Source: FW021-bin31 sp964478125
GTDB lineage: Bacteria > Bacteroidota > Bacteroidia > Chitinophagales > Chitinophagaceae
DNA: 19,050 nt
Direction: 5' to 3'
NCBI GenBank assembly: GCA_964478125.1
Contig: CAYZGR010000060.1
Span: forward strand, 1 to 19,050
Below the pieces are notes generated by a model. It did not search any database. It saw only the letters and a list, made by a program, of their open reading frames with translations, and had not been told where the DNA came from. The position numbers and the translations under genes were made by a program. The number at the start of each line of letters is the position of its first letter. Within the stretch, counting starts at the first letter, position 1. Below, in pieces: positions 7,068-14,412 of this stretch.

Positions 7068-8024
7068 ATGAAACGGGCAGGCTGGATAAAAATGACAGGA
7101 TGGCTGCTGCTTGCTGCGGTGATCGGCCAGGGAGCGGCGGCACAGGGAATTGTACCCAATGGGGATAGCGGCACTACGGAAAAGGTTTCGCTTCGGCCGG
7201 ACAATGTATTTGGTATCGACTCCGTGAAGCCGTCCCTGAGAAATGATTATGCGGTATTAAGGGATACCAACAGCATTCGCAAGCCCCTTGCCTATCAATA
7301 TATACGGCCGGCAGACGCTACCTGGGGCAAAAGAGTGTGGGAAGAGATCGATACCCGGCAGAAAATGAATCTTTCCTTTACGTATCCCGGTTATGATGAA
7401 AAAGGAAACAGCCTGACCTTTATCAACATCCTGCTGAATGCGGTTTTAAAAGGAGAAGTAACGGCCTTTAATCCCATTGACGACCGCTTTACCACTCCCT
7501 TATCCATCCAGGATGTAAGACAAATAGTACAAGGGAAGCCGCAGGTGATCCGGGTAACAAATCCCGTAACCGGCCTGGAAACCGACACCACTATTTATAA
7601 TGATTTCGATCCCAAGTCGGTGATCCATTACCGCCTGAAAGAAGATTGGGTATTTGATAAACAGACGTCTACCCTGTACAGCCGTATCATCGGAATTGCG
7701 CCTGAGCAGACGATCTATAATGATGATGGAAGTGTACGGGCCTACGCTCCCATGTTTTGGCTGTATTATCCCGACCTCCGGCCCATTCTGGCCAGATATG
7801 ACGTATACAATCCCCGAAATTATTACCAGCGCCTGAGCTGGGAGGATCTCTTTGAAATGCGTTATTTTTCCGCCCATATCATTAAAGAAGATAATCCTTT
7901 TGGCCGCAGTATCAAAGAAATGATCCCCGGCAACACCACCGAAGACGGCGTGAAAAGATTACTTGAAGGCCGCAAGATCCATAACGAGATCTTTAATTAC
8001 GAACAGAATCTGTGGAAATATTAG
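7068..8024 (+). CDS. gldN: GldN/PorN, periplasmic ring component of the type IX secretion system
   Basis: A 318-residue secreted protein with a signal peptide (MKRAGWIKMTGWLLLAAVIG, cleavage probably near AAAQG). Family features include KRVWEEIDTRQKMNLSF (about residues 86-102), NALPLNI-like FINILLNAV, a DRFTTPLS segment, the YRLKEDWVFDKQTSTLYSRI motif (about 189-208), FWLYYPDLRPILARYDVYNP and the C-terminal WEDLFEMRYFSAHIIKEDNP. GldN binds GldK to form the large periplasmic ring at the outer membrane and contacts GldM. It is the last gene of the cluster, 35 bases after gldM, and has its own promoter-like box. Length and motifs are normal for the family. Confidence 0.95.
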   Translation: MKRAGWIKMTGWLLLAAVIGQGAAAQGIVPNGDSGTTEKVSLRPDNVFGIDSVKPSLRNDYAVLRDTNSIRKPLAYQYIRPADATWGKRVWEEIDTRQKMNLSFTYPGYDEKGNSLTFINILLNAVLKGEVTAFNPIDDRFTTPLSIQDVRQIVQGKPQVIRVTNPVTGLETDTTIYNDFDPKSVIHYRLKEDWVFDKQTSTLYSRIIGIAPEQTIYNDDGSVRAYAPMFWLYYPDLRPILARYDVYNPRNYYQRLSWEDLFEMRYFSAHIIKEDNPFGRSIKEMIPGNTTEDGVKRLLEGRKIHNEIFNYEQNLWKY

Positions 8025-8561
8025 TTCCCTTCGCCGGTATGTGCGCTATCTATAGGGATCAGGGGTAAAGGACAACTCAAGCCTTAAAGAGTTGTGTCTC
8101 TATTTATGGTCAAGAAGATACCTGCTCATTATGGGTCTATTGATTGGCTTTGTTAGCAATTTCAGTATTAAGAAGTGCGAATAATGCTTGTCCTGGGGAA
8201 GGAGATCGTAGTTGTTCCGCTCTGTTACCGGCCTTTGATTCCTGCTATACGGAGCGGGTTTTCAGGGGCTTTGGCTCCGATCTTTGGGTGCAAAAAACCG
8301 GTAAAAAACCAGAATACCGTGTTTATTGTTCCGAAGGAACAAAGGTTTGGGGTATGCCGGCATGATGAGTTTCGTTAGGAACTCCGGAACTGGAAAAGGT
8401 AATAAATAGCATAAGCTTTGTCCCTATAGGGCAAAAGATAATAATTTCATCCGGCAGCAGACCGATCCCTCTCTGATCAGATCAGATGGTGGGAAGGAGC
8501 TTTAAAATACGTTCATACAAAAAGGTATAATAGACTATAGGAGCAGGGCTGCCCTCACGTT
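8025..8561. other. 537-base intergenic region with clustered inverted repeats, no convincing gene
   Basis: Two overlapping open frames of about 70 codons (8144-8365 and 8175-8378) resemble no family I know and lack the flanking signals seen elsewhere. The region holds a series of short inverted repeats: 8072-8095, 8250-8279, 8328-8340, 8353-8362, 8367-8384, 8416-8435 and 8472-8486. It separates the gldN gene (plus) from the rhodanese gene (minus), so it should contain both terminators. It could also be a decayed gene or a structured RNA; see findings. Confidence 0.45.
8072..8095 (+). terminator. Possible weak terminator hairpin after gldN
   Basis: ACAACTC (8072-8078) pairs with GAGTTGT (8089-8095) around a 10-base loop, 48 bases after the gldN stop. 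It is followed by a pyrimidine-rich but not uninterrupted T tract, so termination is only tentatively proposed. Confidence 0.35.
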
Positions 8562-8876
8562 TTACTGATCCCCGTATTGTTCCTGCCAGTTTTTCATTCC
8601 TCCTTCCAGGTTTCGCACATTTTTAAAGCCCATGGTTTTGAGGATCCCGGCAGCCTGCCCGCTGCGATTGCCGCTGCGGCAGTACACGACTATTTCTTCT
8701 TCTTTAAGAGGCTCCAGCGCTTCCACATCATAGGTTTTTATTTGACCGAGGGGAAGGAGCGTGCCGCCTATATTAAAGGCTTCATGTTCTTCCGGTTCAC
8801 GCACATCTACCAGATGTACCTTTTCACTTCTATCCAAGCGTTGTTTCAGTTCTTCGGCTGTTATTTTATTATCCAT
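8562..8876 (-). CDS. Single-domain rhodanese-like sulfurtransferase
   Basis: A 104-residue cytosolic protein made of one rhodanese domain. HLVDVREPEEHEAFNIGG (about residues 21-38) is the CH2A-like substrate-side motif. IVVYCRSGNRSGQAAGIL holds the active-site loop with catalytic Cys66 (CRSGNR, six residues), the size found in GlpE/PspE-type single-domain rhodaneses that accept sulfur from thiosulfate or persulfides. The C-terminal GFKNVRNLEGGMKNW is the usual ending. Activity is likely since the Cys is present; the donor and acceptor cannot be told. It lies 44 bases after the PASTA-protein gene on the same strand and is probably the last gene of that operon, though no functional link is known. 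Confidence 0.92.
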   Translation of the reverse strand: MDNKITAEELKQRLDRSEKVHLVDVREPEEHEAFNIGGTLLPLGQIKTYDVEALEPLKEEEIVVYCRSGNRSGQAAGILKTMGFKNVRNLEGGMKNWQEQYGDQ

Positions 8877-8920
8877 TTTTTTGTTTTTTATCCATTACTA
8901 AAGAAACGGGCTCCTGATCA

Positions 8921-9727
8921 TCAGTGTGCCATATCAAATGGAGAGAGGGTATCATTGGGGTTCTGTTGCGAAATCCAGAGATCAATACTGGCCCCCGCCC
9001 GGATTCGGTTGGGTGTGCCCTCTTCGTCTCTCAGGGGAGGGTTTTGTTTGAATACATATGCATTTGCCGTGTCGGTTATTTCTCCATTGGTCAGTACGAC
9101 TCCCAGGTGTAAACTGCTGGCGCTGATCAGGTCTGTGGCCTGCAGATAGGTCAGGCCTATCAGGTTGGGCACGAGATTCGCCACGTCCCCCAAGCCGTTC
9201 CCGATAACCAGGGTGATCCGGCTGCCTTCGGGGATCATGGTCCCCGCCTTGATGGGTTTGCCTTTATAAAGCTGCTGCAGCACTGCATCTTTGGCAATAT
9301 CAGGTTTAAAAACGGTATCGCCGAGGCGGAGACGCTGGGTTTCCAGGGTCATGATAGCGCTTCGTAAGGAATAATTGACGAGCTCGGGCATAGCTGTAGT
9401 GGGAGGAATCTGTTTATTTAAAGTCAGGTAGACGGTGCGGCCCGGTTTAACCACATTGCCGCTGTCGGGCTTTTGATCGACTACCACGAAGGGGGGGAGA
9501 GAATCTACATAAGCCGAATCCTGCACCACCGTATGGAATCCTTCTTTGGAAAGTATCTGATCGGCAGCCTGTATGCTTTGATGGATGACATTCGGAACCT
9601 TTATCTTTTCGCCGTGTTTTGTGATATAGCCCAGGGATTTAAAGAAAGCCACGGCTATTATAACGATCAGAATGAGTGCGGCGATCAGGTTAAATCCGAA
9701 CGAACGATGTGTGAGCCATTTAAACAT
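8921..9727 (-). CDS. Membrane-anchored PASTA-domain protein (three PASTA repeats, no kinase)
   Basis: A 268-residue protein with one N-terminal transmembrane helix (FNLIAALILIVIIAVAFF, about residues 12-29) and the remainder in the periplasm. Three PASTA repeats follow: about 41-107 (KVPNVIHQSIQAADQIL, ending VVKPGRTVYLTLNK), about 112-178 (MPELVNYSLRSAIMTL, ending IPEGSRITLVIGNG) and about 184-257 (LVPNLIGLTYLQATDLI, ending IRAGASIDLWIS). PASTA domains bind peptidoglycan or beta-lactam-like ligands in PBP2x and in PknB-type kinases, but no kinase or transpeptidase domain is present. It is encoded directly after D-Ala-D-Ala ligase (60-base gap), which fits a role in sensing or shaping peptidoglycan; that role is inference. 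The start at ATG 9727 gives a proper membrane anchor. Confidence 0.9.
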   Translation of the reverse strand: MFKWLTHRSFGFNLIAALILIVIIAVAFFKSLGYITKHGEKIKVPNVIHQSIQAADQILSKEGFHTVVQDSAYVDSLPPFVVVDQKPDSGNVVKPGRTVYLTLNKQIPPTTAMPELVNYSLRSAIMTLETQRLRLGDTVFKPDIAKDAVLQQLYKGKPIKAGTMIPEGSRITLVIGNGLGDVANLVPNLIGLTYLQATDLISASSLHLGVVLTNGEITDTANAYVFKQNPPLRDEEGTPNRIRAGASIDLWISQQNPNDTLSPFDMAH

Positions 9728-9755
9728 GTATTCAATATTATAACAGGCAGAAAAG

Positions 9756-9774
9756 TTGCATTAATAAAATGCAA
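9756..9774. repeat. 6-bp inverted repeat between ddl and the PASTA gene
   Basis: TTGCAT (9756-9761) and ATGCAA (9769-9774) flank a 7-base AT-only loop in the 60-base gap. It could be a small RNA hairpin or a protein site; there is no T tract. Confidence 0.35.
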
Positions 9775-9787
9775 GTTTATACATTTC

Positions 9788-10783
9788 TTACGAAAAGGAA
9801 GACAAACATTCTTCAATAAGCATGCCGTAAACGGCGCCGGGCTCCAGTCCCGCTGCTTTTATTTGTTTGGGAATAATGCTGCCCGGGGACTGTCCCGGCA
9901 TGGTATTCACCTCCAGGAAGTACAGATGGCCTCCGGCGGCTTCCAGAATAAAATCAAAACGAACAATCCCCCTGCAATTCAAGGTACGATACAATTCGGA
10001 GGCGGCATCATGAATACGCTGCTTGACGGTTTCCTCTATTTCTGCAGGAGTCACCTCCTCTGCCATTCCGGAGGTGTATTTGGCTTCATAATCAAAAAAG
10101 TCTTTATGGGTTTTGATTTCGGTAACCGGAAGTGGAAACAGTTTGCCTCCGGCCCTGAAGATGCCACAGCTCAGTTCGCGGCCCTTTATATATTCCTCTA
10201 TCAACACCTGCCGATCGGTTTCAAAGGCGAGACGGATGGCTGCAGGCAGCTGCGCTTTCTCGTTTACCCGCGATATCCCCAAACTGGATCCCCCTTCAGC
10301 CGGTTTTACAAAAAGCGGGAATTGCAGGCGGGAACTGATCTCTTCCGGATCGTAAGCCGTTTGTTCCGTGAGATGTATGGATCTGGATACTTTTACCACC
10401 TTCCGGGCGGCTACCACTTTGTTACAGTAGCTCTTGTTAAAGGTTAATGCAGAAGTTACCAGGCCGCAACCGGTATATGGGATTTGCAGCATATCAAAGT
10501 ATCCCTGTAGTTTCCCGTCTTCCCCCGGAGTACCGTGAATGGCAAAGAACACCGCGTCAAATCGGATCACTTTTTCGTTCAGGGATAAAGAAAAATCGTT
10601 TTTGTTGATGGGTATTTCTTCTCCGGAAGGCGCCTTATATATCCAGTTTTCGCGAGTGATCTGAATGGTATAAATGCGATATTTTGTAACATCCAGATGC
10701 TTTTCAATAGCTGCGGCGCTTTGAATCGAGATATCATATTCTCCCGAATAGCCGCCGGCCAGGAGCGCAATGGTTTTTGTCAT
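9788..10783 (-). CDS. ddl: D-alanine--D-alanine ligase
   Basis: A 331-residue ATP-grasp enzyme that joins two D-alanines with ATP to make the dipeptide end of peptidoglycan precursors in the cytosol. Seen motifs in order: LAGGYSGEYDISIQSA (about residues 8-23, with Glu15), FFAIHGTPGEDGKLQGYFD (79-97), IPYTGCG (101-107), FVKPAEGGSSLGIS (158-171, with the ATP-binding lysine and glycine-rich loop), LIEEYIKGRELSCG, IVRFDFIL (273-280) and FLEVNTMPGQSPGSIIPKQ (289-307, with metal-binding Glu291 and Asn293). Length is close to the family norm. It heads a minus-strand run with the PASTA and rhodanese genes; a near -7 box (TATTTTTTG, 10814-10806) lies 23 bases before the ATG. Confidence 0.95.
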   Translation of the reverse strand: MTKTIALLAGGYSGEYDISIQSAAAIEKHLDVTKYRIYTIQITRENWIYKAPSGEEIPINKNDFSLSLNEKVIRFDAVFFAIHGTPGEDGKLQGYFDMLQIPYTGCGLVTSALTFNKSYCNKVVAARKVVKVSRSIHLTEQTAYDPEEISSRLQFPLFVKPAEGGSSLGISRVNEKAQLPAAIRLAFETDRQVLIEEYIKGRELSCGIFRAGGKLFPLPVTEIKTHKDFFDYEAKYTSGMAEEVTPAEIEETVKQRIHDAASELYRTLNCRGIVRFDFILEAAGGHLYFLEVNTMPGQSPGSIIPKQIKAAGLEPGAVYGMLIEECLSSFS

Positions 10784-10805
10784 AATTTACAAGATAGATG
10801 AAAGG

Positions 10806-10814
10806 CAAAAAATA
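10806..10814 (-). promoter_or_regulatory. Possible -7 element for the ddl operon
   Basis: On the minus strand this reads TATTTTTTG, the TAnnTTTG consensus with one extra T, 22 bases before the ddl ATG and within the 66-base gap after the ferredoxin gene. Low-strength call. Confidence 0.3.
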
Positions 10815-10849
10815 CAGGCGCGAAAGGGAAAAGAGAAGACTGTTTACAC

Positions 10850-11197
10850 TTAAATATGCATCTTTTCTTTTTTAGCCAATAGCTCTTCTTCCGTTTCTAC
10901 ATGATTTTCATCCGGGATACAGCAGTCTACCGGGCACACCGCCGCGCATTGCGGCTCCTCGTGGAATCCCTGGCATTCTGTACACTTGTCCGGAACGATA
11001 TAATAAATATCGTCACTGATGGGCTCGTGCCGCTCGGCCCCATCCGTGGTGGTACCGTCCATCAGGGTGTATTCACCGGTCACGTTCGTTCCATCTTCCA
11101 TAGCCCATTCTACTCCGCCTTCGTAAATGGCATTGTTTGGGCACTCGGGTTCACAAGCTCCGCAATTGATACACTCGTCTGTTATGATAATAGCCAT
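10850..11197 (-). CDS. 2[4Fe-4S] ferredoxin (Allochromatium-type long loop)
   Basis: A 115-residue cytosolic electron carrier. The first cluster motif is CINCGACEPECP with Cys9, 12, 15 and 19. The second is CTECQGFHEEPQCAAVCP with Cys72, 75, 84 and 88, where eight residues separate the second and third cysteines; this enlarged loop is a mark of the low-potential Allochromatium vinosum-type/YfhL-like ferredoxins. Each fourth cysteine is followed by proline. Between the motifs is an insertion of about 50 residues (roughly 21-70) with the EYTLMDGTTT stretch, longer than in standard 2[4Fe-4S] ferredoxins, and two extra cysteines (92, 93) follow. It is divergent from the acyl-CoA reductase gene with an 80-base shared promoter region, which hints at common regulation. 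Confidence 0.93.
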   Translation of the reverse strand: MAIIITDECINCGACEPECPNNAIYEGGVEWAMEDGTNVTGEYTLMDGTTTDGAERHEPISDDIYYIVPDKCTECQGFHEEPQCAAVCPVDCCIPDENHVETEEELLAKKEKMHI

Positions 11198-11229
11198 GGT
11201 TAAAATTCCTGTTTGTTTTTAGTATTCGA

Positions 11230-11237
11230 TAATTTTG
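11230..11237 (+). promoter_or_regulatory. -7 element (TAATTTTG) for the acyl-CoA reductase gene
   Basis: TAATTTTG matches TAnnTTTG in the divergent intergenic region, 40 bases before the ATG at 11278. TTTG at 11212-11215 is too close to be a standard -33 box. Confidence 0.4.
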
Positions 11238-11242
11238 CAAAA

Positions 11243-11250
11243 CAAAAATA
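11243..11250 (-). promoter_or_regulatory. -7 element (TATTTTTG) for the ferredoxin gene
   Basis: On the minus strand this reads TATTTTTG (TAnnTTTG), 45 bases before the ferredoxin ATG. It is only 5 bases from the opposing -7 box at 11230-11237, so the two promoters would face each other head-on and compete for polymerase. Confidence 0.4.
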
Positions 11251-11277
11251 CAACATCTTAAAGAATAATTATCAAAG

Positions 11278-12285
11278 ATGCACTTATCTTTAAAGGATCG
11301 AATCGCACTGCTTACAAAGTTAGGCAATTACATAGGTTCACAAAAAAATGAATGGTTAAATGCCAAAGAAAAAGCCGCCCTGTACAACAGCTGGTTTATC
11401 CCCGGGTTTGTGAATGTGGCTATGGAGGAAATCCGTTCCCGCTTTCTGGATGAAGACAAGCTATGGCAATGGGCAGCACGCTATCCGGTCTCCCGGCCGC
11501 CATATACAGAAAAGAAAATTGGGATGGTCATGGCCGGAAATTTGCCTGCGGTAGGTTTTCATGATCTCTTGTGCGGATTTATTTCCGGTCACAAACTGGT
11601 ATTGAAGCTGTCTTCGAAGGATAAGATCCTCATTCCTCATTTTATGGACAAGCTGATCGAATGGGAACCGGGATTAAAAGAGCAACTCACCACGGCGGAA
11701 ATGCTCCGCGGCTGTGATGCTTATATTGCCACGGGCAGCAACAATTCTTCCCGGTATTTTCAGCAATATTTTGGGCGGTATCCCCACATTATCCGCAAAA
11801 ACAGAACCGCTGTAGCCGTCCTTGACGGCCGGGAATCCACTTCGGAATTAGAGGGCCTGGCGGACGACCTTTTGTTGTATTTTGGCAGAGGATGCCGCAA
11901 TGTGACCAAAATATTTGTTCCGGAAGGCTATGACTTTATCCCCTTGCTGGAGGCTATGCATAAATACCGGTTTTTAAAGAACCTCCATCATTATAAAAAT
12001 AATTTTGATTACCAGCTCTCTTTGCTGTTGTTAAATAAGCTGCCCTACATGACCAATGAAATTGTGCTGCTGAGAGAAGCGGTTAGCCCGTTTTCCCCGG
12101 TAGGCGTGGTGAACTATGAATATTATAAAAATATGGAGCAACTGAAGGCTTATTTTGACGAAAATGAGGATTTACAGTGCATTGCAGGACATGGATTTCT
12201 TCCCTTTGGGAACACCCAGAGACCCGGTCTGGACGACTATGCCGACGGTATAGATACCCTGGAATTTTTAACGGAATTGAGATAA
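11278..12285 (+). CDS. LuxC-type acyl-CoA reductase family protein
   Basis: A 335-residue protein of the aldehyde-dehydrogenase-like acyl-CoA reductase family (LuxC, PF05893). The cofactor region is visible as IGMVMAGNLPAVGFHDLLCGFISGH (about residues 80-104) followed by KLVLKLSSKDK. The FGRGCRNVTKIFVP stretch (about 202-215) places a cysteine (Cys206) where LuxC proteins have the nucleophile that takes the acyl group. The family reduces acyl-CoA or acyl-ester to aldehyde with NADPH. It is shorter than bacterial LuxC (about 480 residues), and no luxD/luxE or luciferase genes are near. The Bacteroidota form is commonly next to this ferredoxin; its substrate is not known to me. Active-site retention suggests a working enzyme. 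Confidence 0.85.
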   Translation: MHLSLKDRIALLTKLGNYIGSQKNEWLNAKEKAALYNSWFIPGFVNVAMEEIRSRFLDEDKLWQWAARYPVSRPPYTEKKIGMVMAGNLPAVGFHDLLCGFISGHKLVLKLSSKDKILIPHFMDKLIEWEPGLKEQLTTAEMLRGCDAYIATGSNNSSRYFQQYFGRYPHIIRKNRTAVAVLDGRESTSELEGLADDLLLYFGRGCRNVTKIFVPEGYDFIPLLEAMHKYRFLKNLHHYKNNFDYQLSLLLLNKLPYMTNEIVLLREAVSPFSPVGVVNYEYYKNMEQLKAYFDENEDLQCIAGHGFLPFGNTQRPGLDDYADGIDTLEFLTELR

Positions 12286-12297
12286 AGGTTGATTGGT

Positions 12298-12325
12298 GCC
12301 GGGTTACGGTTACGGCATGCCCGGC
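12298..12325 (+). terminator. GC-rich hairpin after the acyl-CoA reductase gene
   Basis: GCCGGG (12298-12303) pairs with CCCGGC (12320-12325) 12 bases after the stop codon. There is no T tract behind it, so a terminator role is uncertain; the loop contains a TTACGG/TTACGG repeat. Confidence 0.35.
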
Positions 12326-12406
12326 CGGCTTGTTTCAGCGGTCTGCGGATACGGGCGTTTTTTGCCGGTCAGGCTTTTTGGCTTCCGCTTCCATCCATTT
12401 TTTCTG

Positions 12407-12414
12407 TACCTTTG
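12407..12414 (+). promoter_or_regulatory. -7 element (TACCTTTG) for yidC
   Basis: Exact TACCTTTG, 54 bases before the yidC ATG, in the 183-base gap after the acyl-CoA reductase gene. TTTG at 12377-12380 is about 26 bases upstream, somewhat far for the -33 element. It gives yidC a leader of about 48 bases. Confidence 0.55.
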
Positions 12415-12468
12415 CCCCCTTATTGAAAGGCCTTGGCTTTTTGAATCTTTTATAGCAAAAACCAGTAC

Positions 12469-14397
12469 ATGAATTCGGATAAAAACACGCTCATCGGTTT
12501 TGTCATCCTGGGAGCCTTGTTGATAGGTTATATCTTCTATAATCAAAAGTCGGAAGAAGCCTATAGGAAGGCTAAAAAGGCCAAAGAAGATTCTATTGCT
12601 CTGGTGCAGCAAAAAGTGGCGGATTCCCTTGGCGTCTCTGCCGGGGCGAAGACCGATTCTCTCCAGGCCACCGACTCGCTGGCGGCTGTAAAGAACAAGG
12701 TCGCCACCGGAACAGATACCCTCCTTCAGTCATCGGGTGCGGAAAAGTATGGGGTCTTCGGGGCCGCTTCTTCAGCCCCTGAAAAGACCGTTGCTGTAGA
12801 CAACGGGCTTTTTAAGATTATTTTTACCACGAAGGGCGCCCGCCCCCGGCAGGTGGTGTTACACGATTTTAAATCATACGATGATTCAACGCTGAAGTTG
12901 GTAAGCGGGCCCTATAATGATCTGAATCTCCAGTTTTTGACCACCAACCAAAAACTGATCAACACCTCCGACCTGAATTTTGATCTGGTTTCAAATAAAC
13001 GACTGCCTGATAGTACCCGGCAGCTGCAATACCGTCTCTATGCGGGAAGCAAAGACCGGTATTTGCAATACACTTATCTGATTCATCCGGACCAGTACAT
13101 GCTGAATTTTGACATACAGGCCGTCGGCTTACAAGGACTTATCGCCCCATCCAATGGCGCTCTGAAGCTCCATTGGAACGTACAGGCCGATCAGCAGGAA
13201 AAAGATGCAGAAATCGAGAAGAGATATACCCAGGTGTATTACGGGGTCAATAATGATGAACTGGATTATTGGACGCTGGAGCGCCACCCTGACAAGAATC
13301 TGGACCAAAAGATCCAGTGGTTGAGCTTCAAGCAGCAGTTTTTTAACCGTACCCTTATCAGTAAAAAGGATTTTTCCGCGGTATCTTATAAGAGCGAGGT
13401 AAGCAAAGAGGAAGATAGTCTCGGATATATTGCCCGCATGGACGCTACTTTTGATCTGCCCTATACACCTTCTGACCACTTTTCCTTTCCCATGCGGATG
13501 TATTTCGGCCCTAATGATTACTATATTTTAAAATCATATCACCTGGGACTGGAGAATGTTGTTCCGCTGGGCTATGGGATTTATACCTTTGCCAAGTACA
13601 TTAACAAATGGCTCTTCCTTCCCTTGTTCGTATTCCTGGGGAAATTGTTTGGCGGCCACTGGGGAATAGTGATTATTTTCATGACGATCGTTATCCGGCT
13701 GCTTATTTCGCCCCTGACCTACAAAAGTTACCTCTCGCAGGCTAAGATGAAAGCTTTGAAGCCGGAGCTGGATGAGCTGAAAAAGAAATATAAAGGAGAC
13801 CAACAGAAGTTTGGGATGGCACAGATGAATTTGTACCGCCAGGTGGGGGTCAGCCCGCTGGGGGGATGTTTACCCATGTTGTTGCAGTTGCCCATCTTCG
13901 CCGGATTATACTGCCTGTTTCAGAGCGCTATCCAGGTGCGGCATCAGTCGTTCCTATGGATAAACGATCTCAGCCGGTATGATTCCATCCTGCATTTACC
14001 TTTCCATATTCCCCTGTATGGAGATCATGTGAGCCTGCTGACCATTTTAATGACGGTAACCAGCTTGTTCATGACCCTGTATAATACCAACATGACGTCC
14101 ATGTCTGCCGGTCAGGATAATCCCATGATGAAGTACATGCCCTACATGATGCCGATCTTCTTTCTTGGATTTTTTAACAGCATGGCGGCGGCCCTTACCC
14201 TCTACTATTTTATCTCTAACCTGATCACATTGATCATTCAGCTGGTTATTCAGAAATTCATCATAGATGATGAAAAGATCCATGCGGAATTGCAGGCCAA
14301 GAAGAAACAAAAGCCGCAAAAAAGCAAGCTGATGCAACGGATGGAAGATATCCAAAAACAGCAACAGGCGGCAACCAGGCAAAGAAACCAAAGATAA
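12469..14397 (+). CDS. yidC: Membrane protein insertase YidC
   Basis: A 642-residue inner-membrane insertase of the Gram-negative type. One N-terminal transmembrane helix (about residues 8-24, FVILGALLIGYIFYN) is followed by a linker, a large periplasmic beta-sandwich domain (about 105-365) and the conserved five-helix core. The core starts with WLFLPLFVFLGKLFGGHWGIVIIFMTIVIRLLISPLTYKSY; Arg410 in IVIRLLISP is the conserved positive residue of the hydrophilic groove. LKPELDELKKKYKGD is the cytoplasmic coiled-coil hairpin, and SPLGGCLPMLLQLPIFAGLYCLF the next helix pair. The C-terminal tail is rich in Lys/Arg/Gln, fitting ribosome contact. It inserts Sec-dependent and independent membrane proteins, and may help biogenesis of proteins such as those of the T9SS motor. 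Own promoter box at 12407. Confidence 0.96.
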   Translation: MNSDKNTLIGFVILGALLIGYIFYNQKSEEAYRKAKKAKEDSIALVQQKVADSLGVSAGAKTDSLQATDSLAAVKNKVATGTDTLLQSSGAEKYGVFGAASSAPEKTVAVDNGLFKIIFTTKGARPRQVVLHDFKSYDDSTLKLVSGPYNDLNLQFLTTNQKLINTSDLNFDLVSNKRLPDSTRQLQYRLYAGSKDRYLQYTYLIHPDQYMLNFDIQAVGLQGLIAPSNGALKLHWNVQADQQEKDAEIEKRYTQVYYGVNNDELDYWTLERHPDKNLDQKIQWLSFKQQFFNRTLISKKDFSAVSYKSEVSKEEDSLGYIARMDATFDLPYTPSDHFSFPMRMYFGPNDYYILKSYHLGLENVVPLGYGIYTFAKYINKWLFLPLFVFLGKLFGGHWGIVIIFMTIVIRLLISPLTYKSYLSQAKMKALKPELDELKKKYKGDQQKFGMAQMNLYRQVGVSPLGGCLPMLLQLPIFAGLYCLFQSAIQVRHQSFLWINDLSRYDSILHLPFHIPLYGDHVSLLTILMTVTSLFMTLYNTNMTSMSAGQDNPMMKYMPYMMPIFFLGFFNSMAAALTLYYFISNLITLIIQLVIQKFIIDDEKIHAELQAKKKQKPQKSKLMQRMEDIQKQQQAATRQRNQR

Positions 14398-14412
14398 GTT
14401 TCCAGGCGGGGC

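Noticed and set aside
8144..8378. Two overlapping open frames of about 70 codons after gldN
   Set aside because: No family resemblance, overlapping each other in different frames, and interrupted by palindromes; kept only as intergenic description.
9473..10447. Long plus-strand open frame of 324 codons
   Set aside because: It is the antisense shadow of the PASTA and D-Ala-D-Ala ligase genes, whose motifs are unambiguous.
11278..12285. Bioluminescence (lux) operon
   Set aside because: Only a LuxC-family reductase is present; no luxAB, luxD or luxE homologue lies nearby.
13584..13591. TACCTTTG inside yidC on the plus strand
   Set aside because: No gene start follows at a useful distance; it encodes part of YTFAK in YidC and is probably chance.
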